A stretch of DNA of 64,000 nucleotides from Epiperipatus broadwayi (GCA_028023455.1 JAQFVV010000985.1:36001-100000); one strand, 5' to 3'. Counted from the first letter of the stretch, positions 48,994 to 61,470 are shown. The notes: generated by a model not told the origin, from the letters alone. Made by a program: numbers and translations.

Positions 48994-49601
48994 ATTTCAC
49001 CTTTTTTAACATATGTGCCTTACTGATTTATAATAGCCGAATGATACAGTGTTGAATGCAGAGAAAACTCTCAAAGCCATACACAAGAGAGACTTTATAA
49101 AGATAAGAGCAATCATCTTATCTCTAAAATAAATTCTGATAATCAGAAACATCTTGGTTTGACAGAATGAAGATGTTATTCTATTTATTTTTACATCCAT
49201 TATTTTCTTACATACATTAACATTCGCGAAATCTTTCGATTTACGTGGTAATATGTTAATATGACAAATTAATAGAAATTATGTAATGTTCAAATTTATT
49301 TAAACTCATAAATTTGAACATTACATAATTTCTATAATTTGTAATATCAACACTGTAAATCTAAAGATTTCGTAAATGTAAGAAAGTAATAGATGTAAAA
49401 GTGAATAGAATAGCATTTTTATTCTCTCAAACCAAGGTACTTCTAATTAGTCTATATAAATCAGAATTTAGGTTAAAGAGAAGAGGACCACTCTTATTTT
49501 TATAAAGTCTCTGATTTGGGTTTGAGAATTTCCCTGTACTCAACACAAGAATCCTTGAGCCATTATAAATCAGTAAGACACATTTGTTAAAAAGGTGAAA
49601 T
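48994..49601. mobile_element. Family D-like large palindrome (D3), arms about 300 bp
   Basis: ATTTCACCTTTTTTAAC (48994) and GTTAAAAAGGTGAAAT (to 49601) are the ends. The arms match to a centre near 49306. Shared landmarks with the long form at 26851 are AAATCTTTCGATTTAC and an AGGACCACTCTTAT/AGTGGCCGCTCTTGT block. No hammerhead core. Confidence 0.82.
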
Positions 49602-50585
49602 ATTTTCTCTCTAATTTCATGCGATCTATGTGCTTAATAAATACATTTAAATGTTACTAATAATTTAGTACAAATTACAAATCATAAGTTTCCCTGTGCA
49701 TTATTAATAAAATTTATTTAAAAACTAAAATTAAATGAATATTGTTTAAATAAGTTGAAGATTTATAGATTTGTTTTTTGAAAATAATGTTTCAGAGTTA
49801 CAGAAGTTGTTAGAAATGCCCAAAATATTAATTACAAATGAATAAACAAATAAAATAAAGAATAATAGTAATAAATTACAAAAAGTTAAAAATCAAAAAT
49901 AAATGTAAACATAGTGGATAAAATTAGTCATAGAAGTAAATCGGGTTGGAAATATTTTGATAGAAATAATTTAATATATACCTATATGCTTGAAAAGGAA
50001 AGGGTTTATTTAAATACATTTTAGCAATGCTTTTATAGGCATCTGAGTTTGGATGCTCAAGAGTAGTACAGAAACTTTGATCCATAAAAAGAAGTATAAA
50101 TAAATACATATTGTGAGATTGAAACACATGAATGATAGAAGAAACCTTCATCACTGGTAACACTGAAAACATTCAGAGACTAAAATACAGTTCATGTGCA
50201 TATAATTCTAAAGGAAATGAGAATAGATGAGTGATTAATGTCTTCAATTGGATTTCAAAAGATTATTAAAAGACCTAGAAAAAGTGTATGAGTGAAAAAA
50301 GTTAAAAATCTAAATATTAGATTAAACTTGAAGACGGCTTCACCATGCAGGGGATGAATAATAGTTTTAAATAATATATATCATAAAAGATTTTAACAGA
50401 TTTTATAGATGTAAATATTAAATATTTATTGTTATTACATTACAGTTTAGACAAAGCTAATATTTTTGAATTATAATAGGAATTTTTGAGTATTTTCCTA
50501 GACAAACTTTAGATGTGATATAATTATATTATAACTGAAGGTTATCTAAATAAATATATGAACATTCAGGATATACTTTCAATAT
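49602..50585. other. AT-rich non-coding sequence
   Basis: No supported feature. Confidence 0.5.
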
Positions 50586-50590
50586 TTGAC

Positions 50591-50599
50591 CAATAACGT

Positions 50600-50635
<36 letters not shown>

Positions 50636-50660
50636 ACGTTATTGTCCGAATGATTGTATA

Positions 50661-50700
<40 letters not shown>

Positions 50701-50722
50701 CATTCTATACAATCATTCGGAC
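50591..50722. repeat. Two abutting palindromes with (TA)n centres
   Basis: CAATAACGTCC...GGACGTTATTG (50591-50644) and GTCCGAATGATTGTATAGAA with its inverse (50644-50664 and 50702-50722) are perfect hairpins with (TA)n in the middle, back to back and sharing one base. Confidence 0.92.
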
Positions 50723-50844
50723 AGTAAATGCTATTGTAATAAATGACATAGTATTTGACAATACAAATAATAAGAATATGGTCCCACTTTCTTAGCAAAA
50801 AGAGTAAAAGCTAATCAGTTTAATTATTTATTTAATATAAAGAG

Positions 50845-50972
50845 TATACCAATAGCTCAAACAAGCTCTTAATTGATAAGTCGGTAAGAGAAAATATTTA
50901 AAATCTCTATCTGAAATGTTCTTATACTCAGACCGATTGGTTTCAAGCTTATGGCTCACCTCAGTGAGGAAC
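50845..50972 (-). mobile_element. Family C element fragment (C2)
   Basis: Minus-strand copy with the family ending (AGCTTGTTTGAGCTATTGGT at its 3' end) and a hammerhead-like block; the 5' part is missing. Confidence 0.6.
50927..50969 (-). ncRNA. Hammerhead-like motif in C2
   Basis: CTGAGGT replaces CTGANGA (last A changed). Stem II GAGC/GCTT with CATAA loop, GAAA, a three-pair stem III (ACC/GGT) and GTC are present. Stem I is four pairs. Probably impaired. Confidence 0.45.
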
Positions 50973-51054
50973 TATTATATGTTTGTAAATAGAAGCTTAT
51001 AAAAGCATTGTTATGCTATACATGACTTGTTTTATTGATTACTTTAATTATTTA

Positions 51055-51310
51055 CTGTAAGTTATTTATTAAACAGGATGATTTTTATTTAACAAAGCAA
51101 AGAAATTTCTTTTTTTAAAACTTTGTAACAAATATATATCTGAAAAATATGTGTATACTGTTAATCACAATATCATTATATAAAATCAATCTGAGTTATC
51201 TTATAATAAATAATTAGAGTGCTTAATTTTCATAACCCTGCTGTAATTTTTCAAGACAATCATCTTTATAATTGAAGAGTACCTAAAAGAAAATGGGACT
51301 ATTTTCTTAT
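51055..51310 (+). repeat. Degenerate direct repeat G, copy 1
   Basis: Shares ATTTAACAAAG/AAATAAAAATCA-type sequence and TTCAAGACAATCATCTTTAT with copies at about 52760-52970 and 53700-53910. Low identity; nature unknown. Confidence 0.4.
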
Positions 51311-51461
51311 AACAGCATTTGCTGTTTAATCTGTTTAAATTCTAACTCTACTCTTCTTAATTGAAGATATCCTAATGAGAATTTCTTTCCTATTTGAACA
51401 TCTTATTTTTACAATTACATATTTTTTGTATGTTATATATTGGATTGTCTTTACATTATAT

Positions 51462-51919
51462 CAGGGATGCCCAACCCATAGCTCGCGAGTCACATGTGGC
51501 TCACGCAAGCATTTAATGTGGCTCATGAAACTGTTTAATGTGGCTCACATTGCACTCTTCAAGAAAAATTGATAAAATATTTTATGTTTCTTGATGCCAC
51601 ATGCACACACTAAAAAAATAAACATTTTTACAATACAAATGATATCGATATGCAGTGTCAGGTTTCACATTAAATAAAATAATTAAAATATACTTTTCCT
51701 GTAGTTGTAATTTATATGTATGTTACCAAATTTTTAATAAATAAATGTAAATAAAATGTATTTACATTTTTTTTCTTTTTAACATATTACACCAGTTTTT
51801 TTTAGTGAGTAAATTATGTTTACAAATGTAATATGAAAAATGCAATATATAATTGTGGCTCCCCAATTTTTTTTAAATTCTCAACTGGCTCATGTCAAGT
51901 TAAAGGTTGGGCATCCCTG
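51462..51919. mobile_element. hAT-type MITE, 458 bp
   Basis: Perfect 15-bp terminal inverted repeats CAGGGATGCCCAACC begin at 51462 and end at 51919. Exact 8-bp target duplications CATTATAT lie at 51454-51461 and 51920-51927. An 8-bp duplication plus a CAGGG end is typical of hAT elements. The interior carries GTGGCTCA-type repeats but no transposase, so it depends on a partner elsewhere. The perfect duplication suggests modest age. Confidence 0.93.
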
Positions 51920-51927
51920 CATTATAT

Positions 51928-52755
51928 ATTACAAATATAAGCTTTCCAATGATGGACATTCCAAAAGTAATGTTTGAACTTCATAAAATAAAAAAAATAA
52001 AATACTAATCAGAATTCATAACTATAACAATGGTGCTTGGTATTATTGGATATAATTTTATTTATTCAAAAAGATTGGTAGAATAAAATATTAGATATTT
52101 GCATTGCATTTTCTAAATTCAAAAGAAATTTAGGGTTAGTTGTCATTAAAAAAAAATGTTAGATTTAAACATTACATTTTTTGTTATTAAATTACTGGTA
52201 TTGACAAAAATCCATTCTTATTACCCAAATAATACTGCTTCAGTTTGCCATAACAAACTTTTTGTAATTTGTATTTTTAAAAAACAAATGTTTCCAAATA
52301 AAATTTAATTGTAATCATATAGGTCTTTGGTAAAATAAATATTTTACAAAAATATTGCATAAACAACTGTAATATGTAAACAAATTACTGACAATTACAA
52401 TTTTTTTTCAAAAATGAAAAATTAAGAAAATTTCATGAAACAAAACATTCCGTCAATCAGAAATTGTCACTTTTTTATTATGCAAATTATAGATTTTTTT
52501 ATCAAATAATACTTTTAAAATGATTCATGCAGTAAAATAAAATGGTACATAGTAATATAAGATTATAGATAGGTGCAAAATAATGAAACAAGAAATAGTG
52601 ATCACATCATTATCATAACATCCAAAACAACAAAAAATATGTGATGTGGCTGTGACTACAATGGAACATGTTAAACAATTATATAGAACATATATTGTGA
52701 TTAATTCTGTTTACATAATTTTCTTTATATATATTTTTACAAAGTTTTAAAATAA
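51928..52755. other. AT-rich non-coding sequence
   Basis: No supported feature. Confidence 0.5.
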
Positions 52756-52759
52756 GAAT

Positions 52760-52970
52760 GAATTCTTTGTTTTGTTAAATAAAAATCAATTTGTTTAATA
52801 AATACTTAACATAAATAATCATATTGATTAATTTGTACACCACTTGCTTTAATTATTCAAAGCAATCTTCTTTATAACCAAAGAGACCATTATCTTATTA
52901 TTCATATTGCCAAATATTAAGGTGGGAGTATGTCATTTATTATAACAATGTTTAAACATTTATATATATA
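52760..52970 (+). repeat. Degenerate direct repeat G, copy 2
   Basis: TTGTTAAATAAAAATCAATT and TTATTCAAAGCAATCTTCTT match the copies at 51055 and 53700. Confidence 0.45.
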
Positions 52971-52974
52971 TAAT

Positions 52975-53695
52975 TAATGGTATTTATGTATTTTTGGTTC
53001 AAATATTTGTTAGAAAATTTTAAAATTAGAAAGAATTTTGGTACCAATGGGACCAGGTATCAACATTTTATTTTTCCTTCAATTGATTTTTTAAAACATG
53101 ATAATTGAGGCTGTAAAACAATATTGAGATCACTGTTCAATAAATTTAACATTTAGCCTAATTAACATATGTAACATATAGGTATGAAACTAGTTAAAAA
53201 AATATAGCAGAAAAGAAAAAAATTGAATATTTTTGCCCATTATAATAAATCTGTTTTTTTCAGTTTCTATAAATTAATGTAAAAATAAACTTTGTGTTTT
53301 TTATTTATATTGTTAAAATGTTTTTATTTGAAAAAGAAATCTAAAACCTAAAACTTTAGTTGTTCATTTATATTATTTTTTAATTTTTTTTTAATGAAAT
53401 CAATTAAAAAAAAAACAATAACTTATAATTGAAGTATTTTCTTCACCCCCAATCCTTTTCTCTCAAAACCAAATAAGAAATTGAAGACAAACAATACCAA
53501 AAGTTTGAAAACAAATCTGTCAATGACTCTAATGAGGGTTTTAAATTAAATCTTGAATTTATAATAAGTTAATTTATAATGCTTTTACAAGAAATCCCTT
53601 CTTCAAAGAAAAAGACATCTTCAATTTAGCGATTAGTTATTCCAGTAATGATAATTTAATATAAAATAGAATGTAGATACGGAGTCCATGGTACA
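52975..53695. other. AT-rich non-coding sequence
   Basis: No supported feature. Confidence 0.5.
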
Positions 53696-53699
53696 ATAA

Positions 53700-53910
53700 T
53701 TTTTTTGCTTAGCTAAATAAAAATCAGACTGTTTTAATAATACTATAAATAAATAATTAGAATGATAAACTTTTTATTCTTATGTTTTAATTATTCAAGA
53801 CAATATTCTTTATAACCAAAAATAATCTAATAAAAATGAAACTATTTTCTTTTTATTCACATTGTCAAATTTTAAAATGAGAGTATGTGTTATTTACTAT
53901 AACAGCATTT
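53700..53910 (+). repeat. Degenerate direct repeat G, copy 3
   Basis: AGCTAAATAAAAATCAGACT and TTATTCAAGACAATATTCTT align with the copy at 52760 over its length. Confidence 0.45.
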
Positions 53911-53929
53911 ACTGTCTAAACAATTGTAT

Positions 53930-54130
53930 ACATCATTATATAATACATATAAAATACTGCAAACCACTATAATCGTAATAATAAATAAATAGAAAATTAT
54001 ATAACATTACAATGCTAACCAAAAAAATAAAATTTTACTAAAATTCGCCCATGATTATGGTTTCATCTATTAACACATGGACTTTTTCAAGTGAAATTTA
54101 ACAAAATACAAACACACACACATATATACA
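53930..54130 (+). repeat. Dispersed repeat H, copy 1, ending in (CA)n(TA)n
   Basis: Landmarks ACTAAAATTC, CATGATTATGGTTTCATCTA and TTAACACATGGACTT followed by a CA tract recur with substitutions at 56725-56925. Confidence 0.5.
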
Positions 54131-54159
54131 AAACAAAATATCCTTCCCATTATTTTACT

Positions 54160-54315
54160 TCAAAAACCAATTGGAAGAATGCTGCCTATCCCGAGAAAAA
54201 ATTGCTACTGAACTCACTAACAAGAACTGCCATCAAACAAGCTGTGCCTAAGAAGTTTAGGCAAAAACTTCTAAGAACACTGCAAAGAGCTCTAAAAATG
54301 AACTTTAACTTTTAA
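54160..54315 (+). other. Open frame tail, possible terminal exon
   Basis: A frame ending at TAA 54313-54315 has a basic, helix-like C-terminus (RTAIKQAVPKKFRQKLLRTL) and a codon mix less AT-driven than neighbouring open frames. AATAAA follows at about 54346. No family recognised; it could be the last exon of an unseen gene, a transposon ORF relic, or chance. Confidence 0.2.
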
Positions 54316-56720
54316 CTTTAAAAGCTATAGCTATTCTTAAATTTAAATAAACGTTCGAAGCTAATTTCTAACACTTTATTTAAATTAAAGGTAAAGCCAC
54401 TGATAATAACTTGCCTAATTCTTTGTAAACTTAAGAATGTAAATTCTCTAATACTATGTATATTAAGATGTAAAATTAATATTCATTTTGTTACTTAAAA
54501 CCTATCTTTTATTTTTATGTGCGGTGGTGCCTCTGATATTTATCAATTTTAGTTCTTATAAATTTAATTTTCTTTATATGTAATAATATGCCAAATGTAC
54601 CTTGAAACAGTTAGTGTATTTAATTCTAATAATTCTGTACTAAAGATATCATAATTTATATCTTCAATTTAATAAATATAAAATGATGCTCGTTTAGCTT
54701 AATCTGTTTCAAAATTATTTTCCTGTAACCATAGTGTCTTAGTGTCTGATCACTTTGTGACTGATATTATGATATAAATTGATTTATATTTATATTATTA
54801 AATAAGTCTTATGGTTTGCATACTTTAGTTATAAGTTATGAGTTTAAAGATTCATTATCTGATAGTTAAAGCCTAGCCAGAGATATGATATTACAATATA
54901 TTTATAGCTTATTTTTAATTGTAAAACCCCTTAAATATACCTTTCCTCCCTTTCTGTAGAATCTGACTAATGATGCAGATTATTAATTTATTAAATGAGA
55001 TTATTAATATTAATTTAATCCTTTTTATTATGACATTATAATTAAAGGCTTAATTTTATGAACTGGTTTTATTGGCAATGCAAAGAGTAGCTATCTGTTT
55101 TAGTAACTTAATTTCACATATTTATATTTTGCCTTCTGCATTGTGGATGTGCATTTACAAAGTATGTACACATACATAATGTTTTGCTATCCTTCAATGG
55201 GACGATGGTGGAGGTCATTTTCATTCATCAGCTACCCTAACAAGTTGGACACCAAGTCACACCCAGGAAGCATATCATTTGAGTAAAGCTATTACTTATA
55301 GAACTGGGGCACAAGGACCCAGAGCCTTTTTATTAAGCCTATCCAAGTTCTGAACCTAGGATGTTCATATTTCTCTTATTATTAGCAAGCCATTCAGTCT
55401 TAAGGTAACACCCATATAGATGTGAAATCCTGTGAATAATTACTCATATGCACCACCACATCTTTATTAATACTTAGTACATGTCCATAGTGAATATATG
55501 TAAAGCTATTTTATCCAGTTCTTCCTTGAGTGATTTGTCAGAAACCATAAAAATCTCTGATTGATAGACTTAGATATGCATTATCTCAAGCATTATTATT
55601 ATGATCGAATATTATGTAATTTAAGTAAATAGCAGCCATATTAACACTATAATTAGTTGTGTATCTGTGGCTAGCATAATGACTCATCAATTCTCAAACC
55701 ATGACCAGAAATAGTGTTTGGCAGATTAATTTCCATAGGCATCAAATCTTATATGTATGTTGCTTTCCATTGTATGTACATCTTATTTTAGTTTATTTTT
55801 CAATTTTACTAATTATTACTATTATTATTAATAAAACCTATTTAAGATTTACTTAATCTTCCTTATCATTTAATGATATTCCATTTGATCATATTCCAAT
55901 TCTAATTAAACTATTATTGTTTAGATATAGGTTTGATATGCCTTAGAGTTAATTATTGATATTATTTATTAAGTTTATTGAACCAGTTTGGTAATGCTTG
56001 TATGGTTAGGTTTTGGGTCTCATGTCTCTCCATATTCACAGCTGGTTCATGAATAAAATTAAGGCCAGTGTGTAACCTTAAAAATGTCATTCATAGGGTG
56101 TTAACCACAAAGCACTAGTAAATAGGTTGAAGCTTGGTTGGACCTGAGAAGTTCCTATCCCATTTAGCTCAGGTTTAGTGTATTTTACCTGGACTCTAGG
56201 CTTAGTTATGTGAATGTACAAATCTGACCATTTCAATATTTTATTTAAATCTGGATACAGTCTTAAATCCTATTAAAACTCCAATATATTATTTTGGGCA
56301 AATCGTCATTCAGGGATTTTAACTAATGATCTTACTTCACTGAAGCAAGACTTATCTAATCAATACAAATATTAAAACCCATTTATATATTTTTTTCAAT
56401 GCCTATAACTGATGTGTTTGAACTAAAATATAGCAACAAAAACAATTTATAGAGATTTAGTATTGTGTTAATAATTTAAGTCTAAGATTGTTGTCTAACA
56501 TTCATACTACTCTCATTGATAATTTATAAAAGATTAGCAGATGTATGTGATTTTCAAAAAGTTTAAAGTCTGAATCTATAGTTAGATGAATTTCTAAACT
56601 AATAAAAATGTTTTAAGATCAGTTGTTTATTTATTGAAAAATTGGTGTTTGAAGTAAGTATTGATTTAAAAATGCTGTTATCCATCTGCAAAAATGTATA
56701 TCCCTGCACTGTGTATAGCT
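54316..56720. other. Sequence of slightly higher complexity, no gene called
   Basis: Patches near 55190-55330 and 56000-56230 are less AT-rich (for example ACCAAGTCACACCCAGGAAG). I see no open frame of note and no match to other repeats here; diverged dispersed repeats or a transcribed UTR are possible. Confidence 0.35.
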
Positions 56721-56724
56721 TAAA

Positions 56725-56872
56725 AAATTAAATACTGTCTAACACTATACTTAGTAATGACAAATGAATAAAAATTTGTATAACATTAATTTATACTAAA
56801 ATTCTCAGCATGAGCATGGTTTTTTCTATTAACAAATAGATCTTCTGAAGTAAAAATCAACTAGATAAAATC

Positions 56873-56925
<53 letters not shown>
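56725..56925 (+). repeat. Dispersed repeat H, copy 2, ending in (CA)n(TA)n
   Basis: Aligns with 53930-54130 (ACTAAAATTCTCAGCATGAG, TATTAACAAATAGATCTTC) and ends in CA then TA microsatellites. Confidence 0.5.
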
Positions 56926-56927
<2 letters not shown>

Positions 56928-56929
56928 AC

Positions 56930-59900
56930 CTTCCTGGTTGGCACCACAAAGAAATGTGGGAGGTTCAGTTGTGCCAATAGTAACCAGAGATAACAAGAAA
57001 AAAATGAATTGTGATATAATTTAATATTTTAAATTTAGTTAAAAATTATCAAGACCTTAGTTGGGGTGGACTAGTCATTAAAATTTTCGGTTATGTGTGT
57101 CTAGTAGTGGAATAGGAAGATGGACAATATCAGGGATTGTTAGTATGAGAGCTAAATTAGTAGAAATGTTTGTCTGTAAGGCCATAACAGGTGTTTGTTC
57201 ATTGACTTATTAACTCACTGTCTATTCCTATCCAAGAATTAACTTGTATGTGTGGATGTATGTCCATTTTACATCATCTCACACTTCATTCATATTTTAC
57301 ATTATTTATAATATCCAATCTGTAATAGCAGAATTCACTTCACAGAGGACAGATACATACATATGCCATTAATTAATATGATTTTTTATTATTTATTAAT
57401 TATTTATTACACAAAATCTTACATTTAAAATTGTACAAGTTATTTATTTATTTGTTATTAGTTAGCATTTGTAAATTTAATATTTAATTTTTTTTTCTTT
57501 CCCAATATTCTGTTACTAAAATTTTTTTTTTTCAAGCAAGAAAATTCTTGCATATCGCCAAGCTCATTATAACAAAAAAAAAAAGAAGAAAGAGGCATGG
57601 CTGAGTTTTTACAAGAGATTCCAAGTAGAAAATCAGAGAGAGAAAAAAGACAGAATAGTTATGGAAAGTGGAATAACTTTTTAAACAAAAAAATAAGAAA
57701 ATAAGTAAGCTAAATTGTGAAAATTCTCTACTATTCCTATATGGATAAAGTTCTCTCATATTATTCAGAATAGGACTGTACACGAAAGGCTAAATTTTAA
57801 AAAGGTATCCAGATCTGGTTTTTATCAGCTAATAATTTAAATTTACTTTGTTCAAAAATGCATGTATATTATATAAAATTGTTAATTTACTATAACGTAT
57901 TTATAATGTATAAATGATGTCGAATTGTATAAATTACTAACAATGAAGTTAACTAGAAAAAGTGTGCTGAATGTTTATTGGAACATTTTATGGACTCTCA
58001 GTTAATAAATTTTCTGTTTTTGCTATGCAGAATAAAGTTAAAAATGGAAAAGTTATCTATTCTAACCCTCTACATTATTGGAATAATCACAAATATTAAA
58101 CTACCTTACCATTCGCACCTATAGAAAAATGAGTAATAGAATGCGTGATTTAGTAATGTTTAATGATGAACTATAAGTGATATATAGAAGCATGGGTAAA
58201 CCAATGACCTTGGATTTAATTGTTGTGAAAATTTTAGTGAATACTAAAAACCTAAAAAAAAAAAAAGAAATGAAGTCCTAAACTTTGATTATCTTACCGA
58301 ATTGGAGATATCTTTATTATGACAAATAAAATGATTCTAATACACACAAAGGCTGTATATGATATCTATTAGAAAATTCTAAGGACATTGAAAATTGTTG
58401 CAGTTTTTGTCAAATTTTACTTAGCCTGCAGGAACAATTTTTGTATGTCTGTAATGTTGTTAATTCATCGTTATCATTGTGAGCTGCGTGTATATTTCTG
58501 TTTAAACTTTCAAGCTTGAAGTAAAAAAAAAAACCAAAACAACAACTTTTAATTTAATGATTAAATGTTGACATGTATTTCTTCCTATTGCCTATAATAG
58601 ACAGGTAGATTTTTTTATGCTTGATGTAACTTATTATTGCTATTTATTTATATGCCTAATCTGCACGAGAACATCTTGGAGATCTTGGTATAAAGTATAC
58701 CAAGTCGGTAATATTATTATTATTATTATTTTGGTATTGTGTTAAAAGAAAATGGTTATTCTCATGCTCATGTCATTTGGTTCAAATTAAATACTTTAAC
58801 ATTATGCCTTAGTTAATAATAATAGAAAGATGCATGGAGATATTTATGCCAGTATGCAGAATAGTTAAACTTGCTTGACAGTATTGTCTTTAAATTGAAA
58901 TTCAATATTCATAATTCTCACAAGTAATAGATTCGTTTAGATTTAATTATTGTTAATATGACATTTAGTGTTTCAAATGATTTAAAAATCATTTTATATA
59001 TATATGATCGTATGTTCGCATGTGTGCGCACGGTTGTAAACTATTTACCAAATTTGTACTTTGCTTTTCTATCAGTCTCGGTTTGGTTCCATATGTTAAA
59101 GGAGATGAAGAATTAAGAGTTTGTCAGCTTATAGATTCATTTATATATGAAACGCGTTGAGTAAATTTGGATGAAGAGGCGTTTGAAGGATGATTTTGAT
59201 ATGTGGATTGAGCAATGCTCTCCGTAGTTACTTATTTGTTGAGACGTAGGTGGTGGTAGATTTTCTGGTTAATAATATATGCTGAGATATTTGTATTTCC
59301 TAAATGAAGTGGCAAATGCCCATTGATTGATGATAAGTCGGCTGAGTTCTGCAACATTTGTGTCCTAAATATTAGTAGATGTCTATTGAAGAATTAAGTT
59401 CGAATTTGGAGATTTTGGTTAACTCTCACGCGCGTATATGTGTATGTTTATTTATTGTTACTCCCCTCTCCTTTTTCATTCGGGCGTAGTTATCGTCAGG
59501 TAATATATGTTGGCTATAGCAGATAAACGGTTTATGGATTTCTGTAAAAATGCTTGAAAGAAGACTATTTATTTAAAGATTAGCTTGCTGCACGATCCGT
59601 ATACCGATAGAGATATAATTAATAAATGCTTTGTGTTTATGATCTTATAAATGCACACATATTCGGAAATATGATTAAATTATAGATAAAGGGAGAAACC
59701 ATTATTAGAATTGTGAGTCCTGAGTAACTTGACAGATTATGGTACATATTGTCATTATTTCATTATTATCATTATTAATTCATTATCCTCAATATGAGCA
59801 TAACAGTATATTATAAAATTTATTTTATTTAAAGCTAATTTAATAAAGTTATTAAATGTCCTATTACAGATATAGATTTGTAGGCATATGAAAATTTTTT

Positions 59901-60839
59901 TGTACTTTATCTAATGCAAAGAGTAATAAAACTGTTACCTGAATTTATATAGCAAATATTAGCTTACAGATAGTCAGAAATAATTTTATAGCATCAGTTG
60001 ACTCTTTGATACTGTTTGTTTTGGCTTATTAAGAGCACAAATGATAATAGATACATTAGCATTGGGTTGTAAATGTATAATTTTCTTTTATTGTTTATTG
60101 TTGGTAAATGAGCAAATAGAGTGATAAATGTAAATAAGATAATAAATAGGTGGAAGGGTCTTCAAATATTAAGTGTATAAAATTATATAATTTAATGTTA
60201 TTTAATCAAATCTGTGTTTAGTGTAAAAGTAATGTTAAAATCATCATCGATTAGTTGTAAAAATAATGTTTTTTTGTAATAAATGTTTTGTTGAAATAAG
60301 ATCCCTCTGAACTGTTTTATCATGTGCGTTCGATTGACCATTTCCACACACACATTCATTCTATATGGTATAACTATAGAATTTATTGTTTTGCCAGCAT
60401 ATGCCATTTATTTAAACAGTACAGATTTAACAGATCTTAACATTGCAATACCAAAATATGCTTTTACCTTGCTTAGAATAAATAATGGCATGAGATAAAA
60501 ATGTAACCAATCCTTATCATTGTCTATGTTTTATTGAGTGTAATGATTATCAATTTCACAATAGTCCTTATTACTTAATAGATACTTATAATAGAATCAA
60601 ATCAACCTTATATAATTGTTATTTCTAAATGCTTCCCCTATTCCCATTAGCATCCTATATAACCACCATACCCTATAACCACAACTGAGCTAAGCCATAG
60701 AGTAGTAGCAGCATAAGAGTCTTATCAATAAATAGAAATGCAATTTCAATTATAAATGTATTCTATCTTGTATAGAATTAGCTCCTGGGCATTTATTTGT
60801 ACATAAAGTGAGATAGGTGATGAGAGTAGAGGTTACAAT

Positions 60840-60840
<1 letters not shown>
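56930..60840. other. AT-rich sequence without supported genes
   Basis: The stretch 59020-59540 has somewhat higher G content and several CG dinucleotides but no good open frame. Elsewhere nothing recognisable. Confidence 0.4.

Positions 60841-60841
<1 letters not shown>

Positions 60842-60914
<73 letters not shown>
60842..60914. repeat. (TA)n microsatellite
   Basis: About 36 uninterrupted TA units. Confidence 0.95.
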
Positions 60915-60919
<5 letters not shown>

Positions 60920-61029
60920 ATAAAATGTTTTCACAGTTATATGATATAAATAAAGTAGTTTTAGGATTAAACCATGTGTTATTTTTGATTACTTTTCACC
61001 ATTTCAATGAATCATTTTCAAGATTAACT

Positions 61030-61032
<3 letters not shown>

Positions 61033-61078
<46 letters not shown>

Positions 61079-61079
61079 A
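61033..61079. repeat. (CA)n(TA)n compound microsatellite
   Basis: Roughly 14 CA units followed by TA units. Confidence 0.93.
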
Positions 61080-61084
61080 ATGCT

Positions 61085-61260
61085 GAACTTTTGAGTTAGT
61101 ATTTTATATCTAGTTTTTAAAGACCCAGCCCTCCACTGAGATGAGTCATAAGCTCAAAACCAATTGGTCTGGAGGTAGGGTTTTAACGATAGAGATTTTG
61201 ATTTTTTTCCCTTTTGGCACTTATAAAAATAAAGCTTGTTTAGAGCTATTGGTAAGCTCC
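61085..61260 (+). mobile_element. Family C element fragment (C3)
   Basis: Contains a hammerhead-like block and the family ending AAGCTTGTTTAGAGCTATTG. The 5' part is absent. Confidence 0.6.
61130..61175 (+). ncRNA. Hammerhead-like motif in C3, covarying stem I
   Basis: Stem I CCTCCA (61130-61135) pairs perfectly with TGGAGG (61170-61175), different bases from other B and C copies yet fully paired. Stem II GAGT/GCTC with CATAA loop; stem III ACC/GGT with AATT loop; GTC site. The core is damaged: CTGAGAT for CTGANGA, AAAA for GAAA. Confidence 0.5.
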
Positions 61261-61274
61261 ATCTAGTAATCACA

Positions 61275-61470
61275 CATATATATAAAATTTTAATGGTAAA
61301 TACAGTATTATAGTTTAAAATTATTTTGTAGCACTTTAGATTCTGTGGTAATCCTCGTCAGCTTTAACTGAATTTCAAATTTTTTAAACTTAATGTTACA
61401 TATATTTCCATAAGCTGTGTTTGGCTGTATTTGCAATTTGCCTATTAATAACATCATCCTTATATTTTAA
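61275..61470 (-). pseudogene. Penelope-like element 3' fragment, minus strand
   Basis: Inverted counterpart of 61829-62015: the minus strand encodes DDVINRQIANTA followed by a terminal NSLWKYM-type stretch, then AGCTGACGAGGATTACCAC. Only the very end of the endonuclease domain and the 3' non-coding part remain. Confidence 0.65.
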
